29,640 bases of DNA. It comes from an uncultured Campylobacter sp. (lineage in GTDB: Bacteria > Campylobacterota > Campylobacteria > Campylobacterales > Campylobacteraceae). Positions 22,304 to 29,640 of this stretch are shown one piece after another; positions within the stretch are counted from its first letter, which is position 1; each line of letters opens with the position of its first letter. The notes beneath the pieces were generated by a model. That model did no database searches. It saw only the letters and a program-made list of their open reading frames with translations, and had not been told where the DNA came from. The stretch lies in contig NZ_CAJPQR010000028.1 in NCBI RefSeq assembly GCF_905372745.1, positions 1-29,640 on the forward strand. Direction: 5' to 3'. The position numbers and the translations under genes were made by a program.

Positions 22304-23362
22304 TTATCTTTTAAAGTCATGAATTTCGATACTAGCGCCGTATTTTTTACAAAGCTCGCTTACCTTTTCTTTTAGCCTTTCCTCGTCATAGCAGATGAGA
22401 TCGATGTATGCGTGCCTCTGCCCGGTTGCGCCGCCGATTATCTCCAAAAACGAGCCGCAGCTTTCTAGCTCCTCGTCCTCGATCTTGTTTCGCAGATCAA
22501 AGCCTTTCTGTACATCGCCGCCGTTATCGATGCTAAGAAAGCAAAATTTGATACCAAGCTCAAAAGCTTCATCATAGATGTCGCGTTCGCCGTTTAGGTA
22601 TTGATTTATGATGGCCGTCAGGCAGGTGGTGCCCACGATCACGTCCTCGCGCACCTCGCTACCGCGCGGCTCCATCTCGTAGCTGAAAAAATTCTTTAGC
22701 GGTTCGCGCGCGGCTTTTTCGCCGAATTTCTCATCGATCAGATCGGCAAATTCGCTTAGCGGCACGCCGTTTTCTTCGGGCTGGGCCAGTACCTCAAGCT
22801 CGCCTAGCGTATTTATGATTGCCGTTTCGCCGATCATATTGTCAAGCAGGATAAAGCTAAGATTGTAGGCCTTGCCCTCGTCCTGCGCGAGTAGAGCCGC
22901 TAGGTTTTCGTTGTAAATTTTAATATCCACGTCGCTTTCGTTAAACTGCGCGTAGATCATCGACTCCTCGGCGTTTACGTGCGTATCGTACATCTCGATC
23001 CCGCCGATACCTCGCGGCGCACGCGGCTTTCCGAGCGTGCAGAGCATTCTGTCCTCAAGCTGTTTTGGCATAGCGTTTTTGATGAAGCTTAGCCAAAATA
23101 ATCGGTGTCTCATACCCTCGGGAGTCAGCACCAAATCAAGCTTATCGCCCGCAAGCCCCGTCATAAAATAAGGCTCTGCAAGGCAGATACGAAGCTTCTC
23201 ATCGGTCTTTTGCATCGCCTTTTCAAACTCCTTCGCCGCCAGATCGGCCTTGATCTCATCTATCACGCCGCTAAATTCCGCCCAAAATTTATCCACCCTG
23301 CCGGCAAACGTGCTTGGAATTTGCGCTTTTTCAGCCTTTTTACCAAAACTAAATAACCCCAT
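22304..23362 (-). CDS. conserved hypothetical acidic protein, 352 residues
   Basis: I do not recognise the family. The protein is soluble, acidic and has no signal peptide or membrane span. The first 20 residues (MGLFSFGKKAEKAQ) are a basic tip, followed by a helical segment, and then by alternating strands and helices with LCTLGKPRAPRGIGGIEMYDTHV, KAYNLSFILLDNMIGETAIINTLGELEVL and a C-terminal HAYIDLICYDEERLKEKVSEL. The two halves may be related alpha/beta domains. The ATG follows AAGGAGA. A leftward TATAAT lies about 30 bases upstream, so it is transcribed on its own. It lies beside two other unfamiliar genes on the same strand. Confidence 0.75.
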   Translation of the reverse strand: MGLFSFGKKAEKAQIPSTFAGRVDKFWAEFSGVIDEIKADLAAKEFEKAMQKTDEKLRICLAEPYFMTGLAGDKLDLVLTPEGMRHRLFWLSFIKNAMPKQLEDRMLCTLGKPRAPRGIGGIEMYDTHVNAEESMIYAQFNESDVDIKIYNENLAALLAQDEGKAYNLSFILLDNMIGETAIINTLGELEVLAQPEENGVPLSEFADLIDEKFGEKAAREPLKNFFSYEMEPRGSEVREDVIVGTTCLTAIINQYLNGERDIYDEAFELGIKFCFLSIDNGGDVQKGFDLRNKIEDEELESCGSFLEIIGGATGQRHAYIDLICYDEERLKEKVSELCKKYGASIEIHDFKR

Positions 23363-23391
23363 ATTTTCTCCTTAAATCAAATTTTATTTAC

Positions 23392-23397
23392 ATTATA
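23392..23397 (-). promoter_or_regulatory. -10 box of the 352-residue protein gene
   Basis: On the leftward strand AGC-TATAAT-G lies about 30 bases upstream of the start codon, in the 50-base gap after the frameshifted zinc-ribbon gene. It is an exact hexamer and suitably spaced. Confidence 0.55.
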
Positions 23398-23412
23398 GCT
23401 GATTAACTTGCC

Positions 23413-24550
23413 TCACGTGCACTGAAAACAGCCGCCCAAAACCTCGCATTTCTCGCAAATTTGCACGTATATGACCCCCTCGCCCTGTATCATCTCGCCA
23501 AATGGGATCTGCGCTAGGTGCTTCATCGTCCCGCCGCAGCTAGGGCAGGTTAGATACTCAGCGTCCTGCACCCACTGCGGATAAGCCGCCTACGGTCACA
23601 TCAAGCTCGCTAAAACAGCCGTAAAAGGGCGATACTTCGTCGCCTAGCTTAAATCTCATACCGCACAGATGCGCAAAATCCTCCTGCGAAAAGTAGTTTT
23701 CATCGAAACCTTCGCCATCATGGCTTAGCTCTATTCCGCCGTCTGGGCCGCGTTTGCAAAAATATCTGACCGATCCGACGCAGGTCGGGCAGCAGCGAAA
23801 TATCGCGTCATGCTTTAAATTTAAAAACGCAAGTCGCGGCTCGTCGGCCTTAAGACGCAGCATATCGAGCATCTCGCAGCCGCAAAACTCGCACTTTTGC
23901 CCCGTAGGCTCGCCGATTTGCACGGCATCGTCCGTGTTTTGGTTTGAGTTTAAATTTGCGCCTTGGCCCGCGCGCTTGCCATCTTTTACGCGTACCGCGG
24001 TAAGACATTTATCAAAAACGAGCGATTTTCGCTCACCCGTCTCGTCAAACGCCCATCCGCCGATTTTTGCGTAAAACTCGGTGCCCACATAGAGTTTTTT
24101 ACGCCACGGCCTCGGGTTTTTATACAGCTCGTAAAAGAGCTCGGCCGTCTGCTCGCCGCCCTGCCACGCAAGCGCGCAAAGAAGGTGATTTAGCACGTTT
24201 TTGGAGTTGTCCTCTAGCGAGTTTAGTTTTGTTATGAGTGCGTCTTTTACGTCGTCCGGCGCACTGAAGTAGAGCTCGGGCGGATAGTAGATCTCCTTCG
24301 CCACCGCAGCTCGCGCGATCCTTGGATCGTGGATATCCAGCAGGCTAAAAAGCGCCCAAAAATCATTGCAAATCTCATCCCATTTTTCGATCTCATCGAT
24401 TCGCTCCGCGATTTTTAAGATCATCGCTTCTACTTCGTCGGCGCTTAAATTTAAAATTTCATCCCGCCTCTGCCTTTGGCTGCACGAGTGGCAAATACCG
24501 TCGAAATAGATCGTGTTTTCGCCGCATTTTGGACATAGATGAGCGCCCAT
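23413..24550 (-). pseudogene. frameshifted zinc-ribbon protein with DUF1963-like C-terminus
   Basis: The leftward frame from the ATG at 24550 encodes 330 residues and stops at 23558, but the homologous reading continues in another frame to a stop at 23413-23415. Near 23583 the sequence reads GGC-GGC-TTA-TCC. Removing one T gives G-G-Y-P-Q-W-V-Q then DAEYLTCPSCGGTMKHLAQI and ends in GGCFQCT, so a full product would be 378 residues. GGYPxWxQ followed by CPxCxxxM is the signature I associate with DUF1963 (YwqG-like) proteins. The N-terminus has a zinc ribbon (CPKCG...CHSC), and more CxxC pairs lie at CEFCGC and CCPTC. The shift may be a real mutation, a phase-variable event, or a sequencing error; the tract is only two As, so slippage is not obvious. 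The start has a good AAAGGAG. Confidence 0.8.
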
Positions 24551-24651
24551 ATTTGCTCCTTTTAGTTAAATTTCGTCAAATTTTATCAAATTTCGCTGCA
24601 TTTGGCGAGCAAGCGCGGCTTTAAATTTGACTTCGTTTGCCTGCGCCAAAT

Positions 24652-25074
24652 TTATCTATATCTGTAAATTTTTAGCCCGCTTTCGTCTATTTCGTAGTCA
24701 AATTTGCCTGCCTTCGTAACGGCTTCTAGTAACGCTTCAAGCGGATTTGGGATAAAATTTGATGTGAGCTTTTCGGCTCTGTTCATGCGCGTTTGCTCGT
24801 AAAATTTAGGCACGAAAACCCAGCGCAAGTCTTTAAACAAAATAGCTCCGTTGGCGCAGTCGAAATACCCGTCCCCTAAACACCCAAAACCGCAGATGAG
24901 CGCGATCTCCTCGTCGCTTGAAAGCAGTTTTGTGCGTAAGCCCTTGCAACCCGAGGCTTCTAAAATTTCGCAGAGCTTGAGCCATTTTGCGTCGTTCATC
25001 AGCGACGTGAGACGGCGCGCTTTTTTATCTAGTCTTTTTTGATAAATTTCGTATTTTTCGTTTAAATTTTGCAT
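24652..25074 (-). CDS. hypothetical protein, 140 residues
   Basis: An unrecognised soluble protein: a basic helical N-terminus (KYEIYQKRLDKKARRLTSLM), an internal segment ALICGFGCLGDGYFDCANGAILF, and RWVFVPKFYEQTRMNRAEKL near the middle. Two cysteines frame the glycine-rich segment. A longer frame opens at 25155, but the ATG at 25074 has GGGAG seven bases upstream, and the extra N-terminal part would lie over the glmS terminator hairpin, so the shorter form is preferred. It is followed after 101 bases by the frameshifted zinc-ribbon gene on the same strand. Confidence 0.6.
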   Translation of the reverse strand: MQNLNEKYEIYQKRLDKKARRLTSLMNDAKWLKLCEILEASGCKGLRTKLLSSDEEIALICGFGCLGDGYFDCANGAILFKDLRWVFVPKFYEQTRMNRAEKLTSNFIPNPLEALLEAVTKAGKFDYEIDESGLKIYRYR

Positions 25075-25127
25075 GATACTCCCGGCTGCCGATAATTTGT
25101 AATTAGATTTAGAATAAAATTTGAGAG

Positions 25128-25159
25128 AAATTTGGGCGAGTAACCTCTCGCCCAAATTT
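25128..25159 (-). terminator. terminator of the glnD-glmS operon
   Basis: AAATTTGGGCGAG (25128-25140) and CTCGCCCAAATTT (25147-25159) form a perfect 13-base stem with a six-base TAACCT loop, 60 bases past the glmS stop. Read leftward the stem ends in AAATTT and is followed by a T-rich stretch. It is the strongest hairpin in the right half of the window. Confidence 0.75.
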
Positions 25160-25176
25160 ACAGATTAGGATTAAAA

Positions 25177-25210
25177 GCGAAATTTAGCGTCGTCGCCCGT
25201 CAAATTTCGC
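25177..25210. repeat. 9-base inverted repeat after glmS
   Basis: GCGAAATTT (25177-25185) and AAATTTCGC (25202-25210) are exact reverse complements around a 16-base loop, between the glmS stop and the main terminator hairpin. It may add to 3'-end structure; the AT core makes chance possible. Confidence 0.35.
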
Positions 25211-25218
25211 CTATTAAT

Positions 25219-27054
25219 TTACTCTACGGTCACGCTTTTAGCGAGGTTTCGCGGCATATCCACGTCGTTGCCCAGCCTCACGGCGATCTCTAGCGCAAAA
25301 AGCTGCAGAATGATCATCATCTCGAAAAACTCGCTCATCGGGTGAGCTTGTTTGCTAGTCTTTATAAAATCGTCGCTAAGCTCGAACTCATCGGGGCTAA
25401 TCGCAAGTATATAGGCATCGCGGGCGGCTAGCTCCTCGACGTTGCTCTTGGTTTTGTCGTAGAGGACGGTTTTAGGCATTAGCGCGATCGTAAAGAGCCT
25501 CTCATCGGCAAGTGCGATAGGGCCGTGCTTCATCTCGCCAGCTGGATAGCCCTCGGCGTGCAGATAGGAGATCTCTTTGAGCTTTAGCGCGCCCTCGAGT
25601 GCTAGCGGGTAGAATATATCTCGCCCGATAAAAAAGAAGCCGTGACCGTGCAAATAGTGCTTGGCTAGGCGGCGGATGCGCTCTTGCGGCTCTTTGCTGA
25701 TATTTAAAATTTGCGGAACGTGCAGGAGTGCTGCGATCTCATTTTTTAGCTCGTCTTTACTTATTGATGCCTTAGCCTGCGCGATTTGCAGCGCTAGCAT
25801 CCATAGCGTCACGACCTGTGTGGCGAAGGCTTTGGTGCTGGCTACGCCCTTTTCGATACCGGCACGAGTTAACAGAGTGTCGTCCGCTAGGCGCACGATC
25901 GATGAGTTATCGACGTTGCAGATAGCTAGCGTCTTTAGCCCCGCTTGCTTGGCGATTTTTAGCGCCTCTAGGGTGTCGGCGGTCTCGCCGCTTTGCGAGA
26001 TGACGATGAAAAGAGCGTTTTTGTTTAGTTTCGGGCGTCTATAGCGAAATTCGCTCGCGATCTCGACCTTAGCTCTCGTGTCTGCTAGACGCTCGAAAAG
26101 GTAGCTAGCCGTAAGGGCTGCGTGATAGCTCGTGCCGCATGCGCAGATCACGATATCATCAATATTTCGTAGATACTCATCGGTCAAATTTTCAAGCCCG
26201 ACGGCATCCTCTTTGACGCGTCCCATTAGCGTTTCGCTTACGACTGCGCTTTGTTCGTAGATCTCTTTTTCCATAAAAAAGCGGTAGCCCTCTTTTTGCG
26301 CGTAGCTTTTATCCGCAGGCAGCGCGGCAAAGCTCGGGCTTAGTTTTTTTGCGTCTTTAAAAACCGCGATCTCGTCAATGCTAACAAATCCGTAGCTTTT
26401 ATCGTCCAGGTAGCACACCTCTTTGGCTAGGCCGATTAGCGGGGCGTCGGAGGAGGCGAAAAATACCTCTTTCTCCTCGCTTTTGCCGATGGCTAGCGGC
26501 GCGGCGTCCTTGGCGAAAAATATTTTGCCCGGAGCCGTTTTGGTGATAAGCAGCGTCGCGTATGCTCCGTGCAGGCGCGCTACCGTGGCTTCGTATGCTT
26601 TAAAAGGCTCGCCGATAGTTTTTAAATTTTCCTCAAAAAGATGCACGATGACTTCGGTGTCGGTTTGGCTAAGGAAGCTAACGCCCTTTGCCTCAAGCTC
26701 CTCTTTTAGCTCTTTGTAGTTTTCGATGATGCCGTTATGAACGACGAACGAGTGCTCGCCCAGGTGTGGGTGAGCGTTGATCTCGGTAGGTTTACCGTGC
26801 GTAGCCCAGCGCGTATGACCGATCGCGACGCCTTCGCCGCTAGAGCTAAAGCCCTCTGATTTTTTGGCTAAATTTTCAAGCTTGCCGATGGCTTTGAAAA
26901 AGGCGATTCCCTGCGCGCATTTGTCGCAACCGCCATCTAGGCTCATCACCGCCATGCCGGCACTGTCGTAGCCGCGGTACTCAAGCTCTTTTAATCCGTT
27001 TAAAATAAACTCTCTTTTTTCTCTATTGCCGACGTAACCGACGATTCCGCACAT
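25219..27054 (-). CDS. glmS: glutamine-fructose-6-phosphate aminotransferase
   Basis: The first step of UDP-N-acetylglucosamine synthesis: glutamine plus fructose-6-phosphate gives glucosamine-6-phosphate. The 611-residue cytoplasmic enzyme has the N-terminal nucleophile Cys2 (MCGIVGYVG), the glutaminase signatures LEYRGYDSAG and GHTRWATHG, a linker near 240-285, then two SIS sugar-isomerase domains (ACGTSYHAAL, ISQSGETADTL) and the C-terminal MPRNLAKSVTVE with its sugar-binding lysine. All active-site motifs are intact. Its ATG follows the glnD stop after two bases, with the GAG of the last glnD codons serving as a modest ribosome site, so expression should be linked to glnD. No glmS ribozyme leader exists in this arrangement. 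Confidence 0.97.
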   Translation of the reverse strand: MCGIVGYVGNREKREFILNGLKELEYRGYDSAGMAVMSLDGGCDKCAQGIAFFKAIGKLENLAKKSEGFSSSGEGVAIGHTRWATHGKPTEINAHPHLGEHSFVVHNGIIENYKELKEELEAKGVSFLSQTDTEVIVHLFEENLKTIGEPFKAYEATVARLHGAYATLLITKTAPGKIFFAKDAAPLAIGKSEEKEVFFASSDAPLIGLAKEVCYLDDKSYGFVSIDEIAVFKDAKKLSPSFAALPADKSYAQKEGYRFFMEKEIYEQSAVVSETLMGRVKEDAVGLENLTDEYLRNIDDIVICACGTSYHAALTASYLFERLADTRAKVEIASEFRYRRPKLNKNALFIVISQSGETADTLEALKIAKQAGLKTLAICNVDNSSIVRLADDTLLTRAGIEKGVASTKAFATQVVTLWMLALQIAQAKASISKDELKNEIAALLHVPQILNISKEPQERIRRLAKHYLHGHGFFFIGRDIFYPLALEGALKLKEISYLHAEGYPAGEMKHGPIALADERLFTIALMPKTVLYDKTKSNVEELAARDAYILAISPDEFELSDDFIKTSKQAHPMSEFFEMMIILQLFALEIAVRLGNDVDMPRNLAKSVTVE

Positions 27055-27056
27055 GT

Positions 27057-29513
27057 TTACTCGCTTTCTAATAATTTTAAAATTTCGCCCAAATCCACGC
27101 CCTCGCGCTTTTCGATAAGCAGCAAATTTCGCGTCCTATTTTTTACGGTTTGGATTCTGGCGTTGGCTATTTTTACATCAAATTCCTTAAAAACTCCCAA
27201 TACGTAAGCCATCAGCCCGCGCTGATCTTTTGCGTTTATGCCAAGCTTCGCGTACTCTTGCGAGTGGTTTGGGTCAAAATTTAGCTCGCCTTTTAGTATT
27301 ATCGGGCGATTTATCTGCGCTGAGGCGCCGCTTTTTAGCGAGATTTCGATGAGGTTTTTTAAGGTTTCTAGCTCGCTTGATTTTACGTTTTTATTAAACT
27401 CTAGCTTGACGTAAAATTTACCGTCAAACAGCTCGAAAATCTCCATAAATCCAAGATCAAGGTGCGCCAAAGACGAGAGCAAAACCGCTAAATTCGGGTA
27501 GTTTTGCGCGTAAATTTCGATGCTCAGGCTTTGGTGATTTTGTATCTGCACGCTTAGTTTATCGGCGTTTTGCGCGGCCCAGGCGATGCTAATGATGTCT
27601 GCTGGTTGGTATTTAGCAAAGAGCAAATTTGAAGGGATGGCAAAAATTTTCTCTTTCAAATTTTCGTTTAAGGCGGCAAATTTGGCGTTTCGCCTGATGC
27701 TAAGCTCCTTTTTTACGCGCCTTGCGGCTTCATCGAGCAGATTTTCATCCTCGAAGCTTTGCAGGCAAATGCCGTAAAGCTCGCGCAAAAGCCGCGCTAG
27801 ATATGGCGTATAGAGCTTTTCGTCGGTCGCGTTTATCACGCAGTAGGCGACGATGTAGGCGAGTTTTAGCGTTTGCGGATCGCCAAGCTTTGAGATAAAG
27901 CTAAAAATCGTTCGCTGATCGTAGATGTCCTCGCGGTTTGCCACGTCGTTCATCAGCGTGTGGTAGCGCACGAGCGTAACGCCGATATTTACGGCCTTTG
28001 CGCTCAAATTTAACTTTGCGGCGTAGGCGCGGAAAATATTTGAGCCCACGACCGAGTGATCGCCGCCTAGCGCTTTGCCTGCGTCATGTAGCAGCAAGGC
28101 TAGCTTGAGCAGCGTGCGCCCCTCGAGGCAGAGCTCGTCGTAAAGCGATTTTACGAATTTATCTTTGATATTTTCGGCAAATTTGACGCTTAAAACGCAG
28201 TGCTCGCCGACGCTAAATTTATGGTAGCCGTCAAATTCGGCCAAATTTACGGCGTGTTCGAGCGGCTTAACTAAAACGGGCAAAATCTCCGCGTCCAAAA
28301 GCGCCTTGATGATGTAGTGAGCGTGGTTTCGCATCAAAATTTTTCTAAAAAGCGCGAGCGAATCCTCGGCGTCCTCTTTGCTGATTTGCGCGCGTTTTAG
28401 GTAAAAAATCGTTCCAACGTCAAATTTATACTCCGCATCGCCGAGAGCTAAAAGCTGCTTTAGTACGGCGTTTAAAGGGCGAGGGCGGACGTGTAGCGGG
28501 ACGTAAATCGTATTTTCAAACCTATAAAATCCGTTTTTTAGCCGCGCGGCTCGTAGCTGGCTAAATTTAACCCCGCTCGTAAATTTGCTCCTGTAAAAAC
28601 TAGAAACCAGATAGCGCGAGAAAACCGCGACCGAGTGCATGCATGAAAAGAGCTTTTGCGAGATGACGCTGCTGTTTTCTTGCGTTTTTTTGGACTTGGT
28701 TTGCATGAGCGCGGTGATCTCGTTTAGCTTAGCGGGGGCAAAAACGTCCGAGCCTAGGGTTAAATTTTGCGCCGATTTTACGCAGAGGATAAAATCAGTC
28801 GCCAGATTTAGCGCGCTAAGCTCCTTTTCGTCGATAAATTTTAGAGCCTGCGAGCGCATGCTGATCTCGTTTTCAAAGCCGTTTAGAGCGCAGTTTAGAT
28901 AGTATATGTCGTTCGTACCGCCAAGGTCGTTTTTAAGATCGGGCTCTTGCCTTATATTTGGGATCTCGTTAAAAGCGCCCAAATTTTTGGCGTAAAATTT
29001 GAGATTTTCCTGCGCGTTAAATTCGCGCGTTTCGTAGATCTGTGAGCGCGCGGCCTTATACAGCGTGCGCGAGCCGCAGATATAGCGGATACGGCTAAAC
29101 GCGGCCTTTGCTTTGTGGTCGTTTTTGTGAGATTCGAAAATCTCGTCCAGCTCGCAAATTTTGATATTTAGCTTTAAATTTGAGTCCTCCAGCGCGGCGA
29201 CTAGCTTTTTTAGGATAAATTTGACGTTAAAGCCCGCGTTTTCTTTAAAAACGAGTAAAACCTCTAAAACCGAGCTTGTAGAGATGAGGTTATCGGCGTA
29301 TTTTTCGGTAGCGATGACGCAAAACGGGATAAAATCGACGTCTGGGTTAAAGTCCGCGAAAATCTCGTCCAAAACCCGCGCGCATAGAGCTTTTATGAGC
29401 TCGTCGCTTTGCTTTGCGATGAAATTTGCAAAGCCCTTGCCTTGAAGCTTTTTTAGCTGCGAGGCCAAATTTGCGCCTCCTAAAACGCCGTTTAAATTTC
29501 CTTTTAAAGCCAC
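27057..29513 (-). CDS. glnD: GlnD-like protein with degenerate nucleotidyltransferase, intact HD and ACT
   Basis: An 818-residue homologue of the PII uridylyltransferase / uridylyl-removing enzyme, which senses glutamine and modifies PII. In order: an N-terminal nucleotidyltransferase region, the GlnD linker motif DLKNDLGGTNDIYYL at about 191, an HD hydrolase domain with LLLHDAGKALGGDH at about 472 and a second part VRYHTLMNDVANREDIYD, and C-terminal ACT repeats, the last near 770-815 (RGLMAYVLGVFKEFDVKIANARIQ). The transferase signature GGxGRxEL-x-P-x-SDIDL is replaced by TEKYADNLISTSSVLEVLL (69-87), losing the glycines and metal-binding aspartates. Uridylylation is therefore unlikely, although the HD part could still hydrolyse. 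The start is a GTG with GGCGGT upstream. First gene of the glnD-glmS operon. No PII gene is in the window. Confidence 0.85.
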   Translation of the reverse strand: MALKGNLNGVLGGANLASQLKKLQGKGFANFIAKQSDELIKALCARVLDEIFADFNPDVDFIPFCVIATEKYADNLISTSSVLEVLLVFKENAGFNVKFILKKLVAALEDSNLKLNIKICELDEIFESHKNDHKAKAAFSRIRYICGSRTLYKAARSQIYETREFNAQENLKFYAKNLGAFNEIPNIRQEPDLKNDLGGTNDIYYLNCALNGFENEISMRSQALKFIDEKELSALNLATDFILCVKSAQNLTLGSDVFAPAKLNEITALMQTKSKKTQENSSVISQKLFSCMHSVAVFSRYLVSSFYRSKFTSGVKFSQLRAARLKNGFYRFENTIYVPLHVRPRPLNAVLKQLLALGDAEYKFDVGTIFYLKRAQISKEDAEDSLALFRKILMRNHAHYIIKALLDAEILPVLVKPLEHAVNLAEFDGYHKFSVGEHCVLSVKFAENIKDKFVKSLYDELCLEGRTLLKLALLLHDAGKALGGDHSVVGSNIFRAYAAKLNLSAKAVNIGVTLVRYHTLMNDVANREDIYDQRTIFSFISKLGDPQTLKLAYIVAYCVINATDEKLYTPYLARLLRELYGICLQSFEDENLLDEAARRVKKELSIRRNAKFAALNENLKEKIFAIPSNLLFAKYQPADIISIAWAAQNADKLSVQIQNHQSLSIEIYAQNYPNLAVLLSSLAHLDLGFMEIFELFDGKFYVKLEFNKNVKSSELETLKNLIEISLKSGASAQINRPIILKGELNFDPNHSQEYAKLGINAKDQRGLMAYVLGVFKEFDVKIANARIQTVKNRTRNLLLIEKREGVDLGEILKLLESE

Positions 29514-29587
29514 TTTTTACCGCCGTCTTTTTGTGTAAATTTTATCCGATGATACTAAAATTTTGCAAAAACAAAGCTTTTTTAACA

Positions 29588-29593
29588 TATAAT
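29588..29593 (+). promoter_or_regulatory. rightward -10 box for a gene beyond the edge
   Basis: CTTTTTTAACA-TATAAT is a classic Campylobacter -10 context pointing rightward, away from glnD. It suggests a divergent gene starting at or just past the right edge. A TTG near 29625 preceded by CGGAAT could be its start, but only a few codons are visible. Confidence 0.5.
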
Positions 29594-29640
29594 CGCCGTT
29601 TAATATCTATTTTCGGAATAAAATTTGACAAATTTAATAG

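Noticed and set aside
24652..25155. Longer N-terminus of the 140-residue hypothetical protein
   Set aside because: The extension overlaps the glmS terminator hairpin and lacks a ribosome site, whereas the ATG at 25074 has GGGAG seven bases upstream.

Overview
The window looks like a chromosomal segment of a Campylobacter, probably from the higher-GC oral group (the rectus, showae, curvus and concisus type). The basis is as follows. The order mrp / ispDF fusion / HP1021-type regulator / sulfate-adenylyltransferase-like gene / pgpA is the order I know from C. jejuni around Cj1606-Cj1610. The other recognisable genes are also epsilonproteobacterial in type: fused CcsBA, PsrABC and a cysteine-paired Sel1 protein. 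AAATTT-rich words are scattered through coding and non-coding DNA, and the likely promoters are lone TATAAT-type -10 boxes in T-rich DNA. No tRNA, rRNA, insertion sequence, CRISPR array or phage gene was seen. The species was not determined.

Left part (1-9659). A non-coding, hairpin-rich 560-base stretch is followed by leftward genes: an ACT-domain protein plus its UPF0210 partner, and thiC overlapping mrp. From a divergent promoter region near 4.7 kb a rightward operon runs ispDF, an HP1021-type atypical response regulator, and a diverged ATP-sulfurylase homologue, ending at a hairpin at about 8.03 kb. pgpA follows, with unusually long gene-free stretches on both sides.

Middle (9660-21200). 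A leftward pair makes the CcsBA haem-export/cytochrome c assembly protein and a translationally coupled small membrane protein. An RBBP9-like serine hydrolase lies next to it, and a 299-base divergent region separates it from psrABC (Tat-exported molybdenum subunit, four-cluster Fe-S subunit, NrfD-type anchor). PsrABC would reduce polysulfide or thiosulfate outside the cytoplasm with quinol as donor. After a strong terminator comes an overlapping OmpR-type regulator and sensor kinase. Converging on the kinase is a membrane-anchored protein that is only a Cache-like sensory domain, in an operon with a HIT protein. This respiratory and signalling block is the most system-like part of the window.

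Right part (21187-29640). A secreted Sel1/Hcp-like protein is followed by a leftward cluster of three poorly characterised genes. The middle one is a zinc-ribbon protein with a DUF1963-like C-terminus and carries a clear one-base frameshift. Last comes a tight glnD-glmS operon in which GlnD keeps its HD and ACT domains but has lost the nucleotidyltransferase motif.

I did not find a clear-cut undescribed defence or mobile system. The best leads are the psrABC / two-component / free-standing Cache locus, two enzyme homologues with eroded catalytic motifs (the ATP-sulfurylase-like protein and GlnD), and the frameshifted zinc-ribbon gene.
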